Shown in pieces: positions 7,604 to 7,645 of a DNA stretch of 7,645 nucleotides. This stretch comes from Acidobacteriota bacterium (GTDB taxonomy: Bacteria; Acidobacteriota; Terriglobia; Terriglobales; Acidobacteriaceae). The position numbers and the translations under genes are program-made. The DNA is taken from contig JAJYSL010000205.1 in assembly GCA_021793595.1 (NCBI GenBank), positions 1-7,645 of the forward strand. The letters run 5' to 3'. Below the pieces are notes generated by a model. The model did not search any database and had not been told where the DNA came from. It worked only from the letters and a program-made list of their open reading frames with translations. Positions within the stretch are counted from its first letter, which is position 1. Each line of letters starts with the position of its first letter.

Positions 7604-7645
7604 TTACCTCAGGTAATGACGCCCATACGGCGCAGGGGATAAGGA

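Larger units (their letters stand above)
7531..7645 (-). mobile_element. Group II intron, 3' end (partial; runs off right edge)
   Basis: Read on the minus strand, the sequence contains the hallmark end of a group II intron: domain V at 7603-7571, a three-base linker, domain VI at 7567-7534 with a bulged A, and an end in GAC at 7531. Domains I-III, and the reverse transcriptase/maturase if present in domain IV, would lie past the edge. The intron is in the sense orientation of the GH38 gene, as needed for splicing of the host mRNA. A frame open from the edge ends in TAA at 7606-7604, directly before domain V (last residues APYGRHYLR). This could be the end of the intron-encoded protein, but 13 codons are too few to tell. 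CGCC/GGCG at about 7621-7633 can pair as a small domain IV hairpin. The intron call is secure; the class is not assigned. Confidence 0.85.

Overview
The window is a polysaccharide- or sugar-catabolism locus read entirely on the minus strand. It probably comes from an Acidobacteriota (Terriglobia-like) genome. That guess rests on moderate G+C, the large secreted GH38-like proteins with a rhamnogalacturonan-lyase-type domain, and the RraA-like neighbour; no taxonomic marker is present.

Layout from right to left, which is the direction of transcription: (1) 7531-7645 is the 3' end of a group II intron, with domain V, domain VI (bulged branch-point A) and the 3' splice boundary; the rest runs off the right edge. 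(2) 4476-7530 is the 3' exon of a large GH38-family gene (copy B) that the intron splits. The apparent start codon of the open frame (ATG at 7547-7545) is intron domain VI sequence, not a real start. (3) After a 26-nt gap, 907-4449 is a complete tandem paralogue (copy A, about 1180 codons) with a signal peptide, a PL4 rhamnogalacturonan-lyase domain III-like beta-sandwich, and the GH38 catalytic and C-terminal regions. (4) 222-906 is a mostly non-coding gap with a possible terminator for the A/B operon and a perfect 3 x 13 bp tandem repeat. (5) 1-221 is the 5' end of an RraA-family gene that runs off the left edge.

Copies B and A were probably one transcription unit making two secreted, metal-dependent GH38-type proteins. 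Both keep the recognisable metal ligands (HxD and the later His), but neither has an Asp or Glu where GH38 enzymes carry the catalytic nucleophile, so the true activity is uncertain. The RraA-like protein would fit cytoplasmic sugar-acid or keto-acid aldol chemistry, but the link to the GH38 genes is only by proximity. The most notable points are the intron insertion in one of two tandem duplicates and the unusual active site shared by both.
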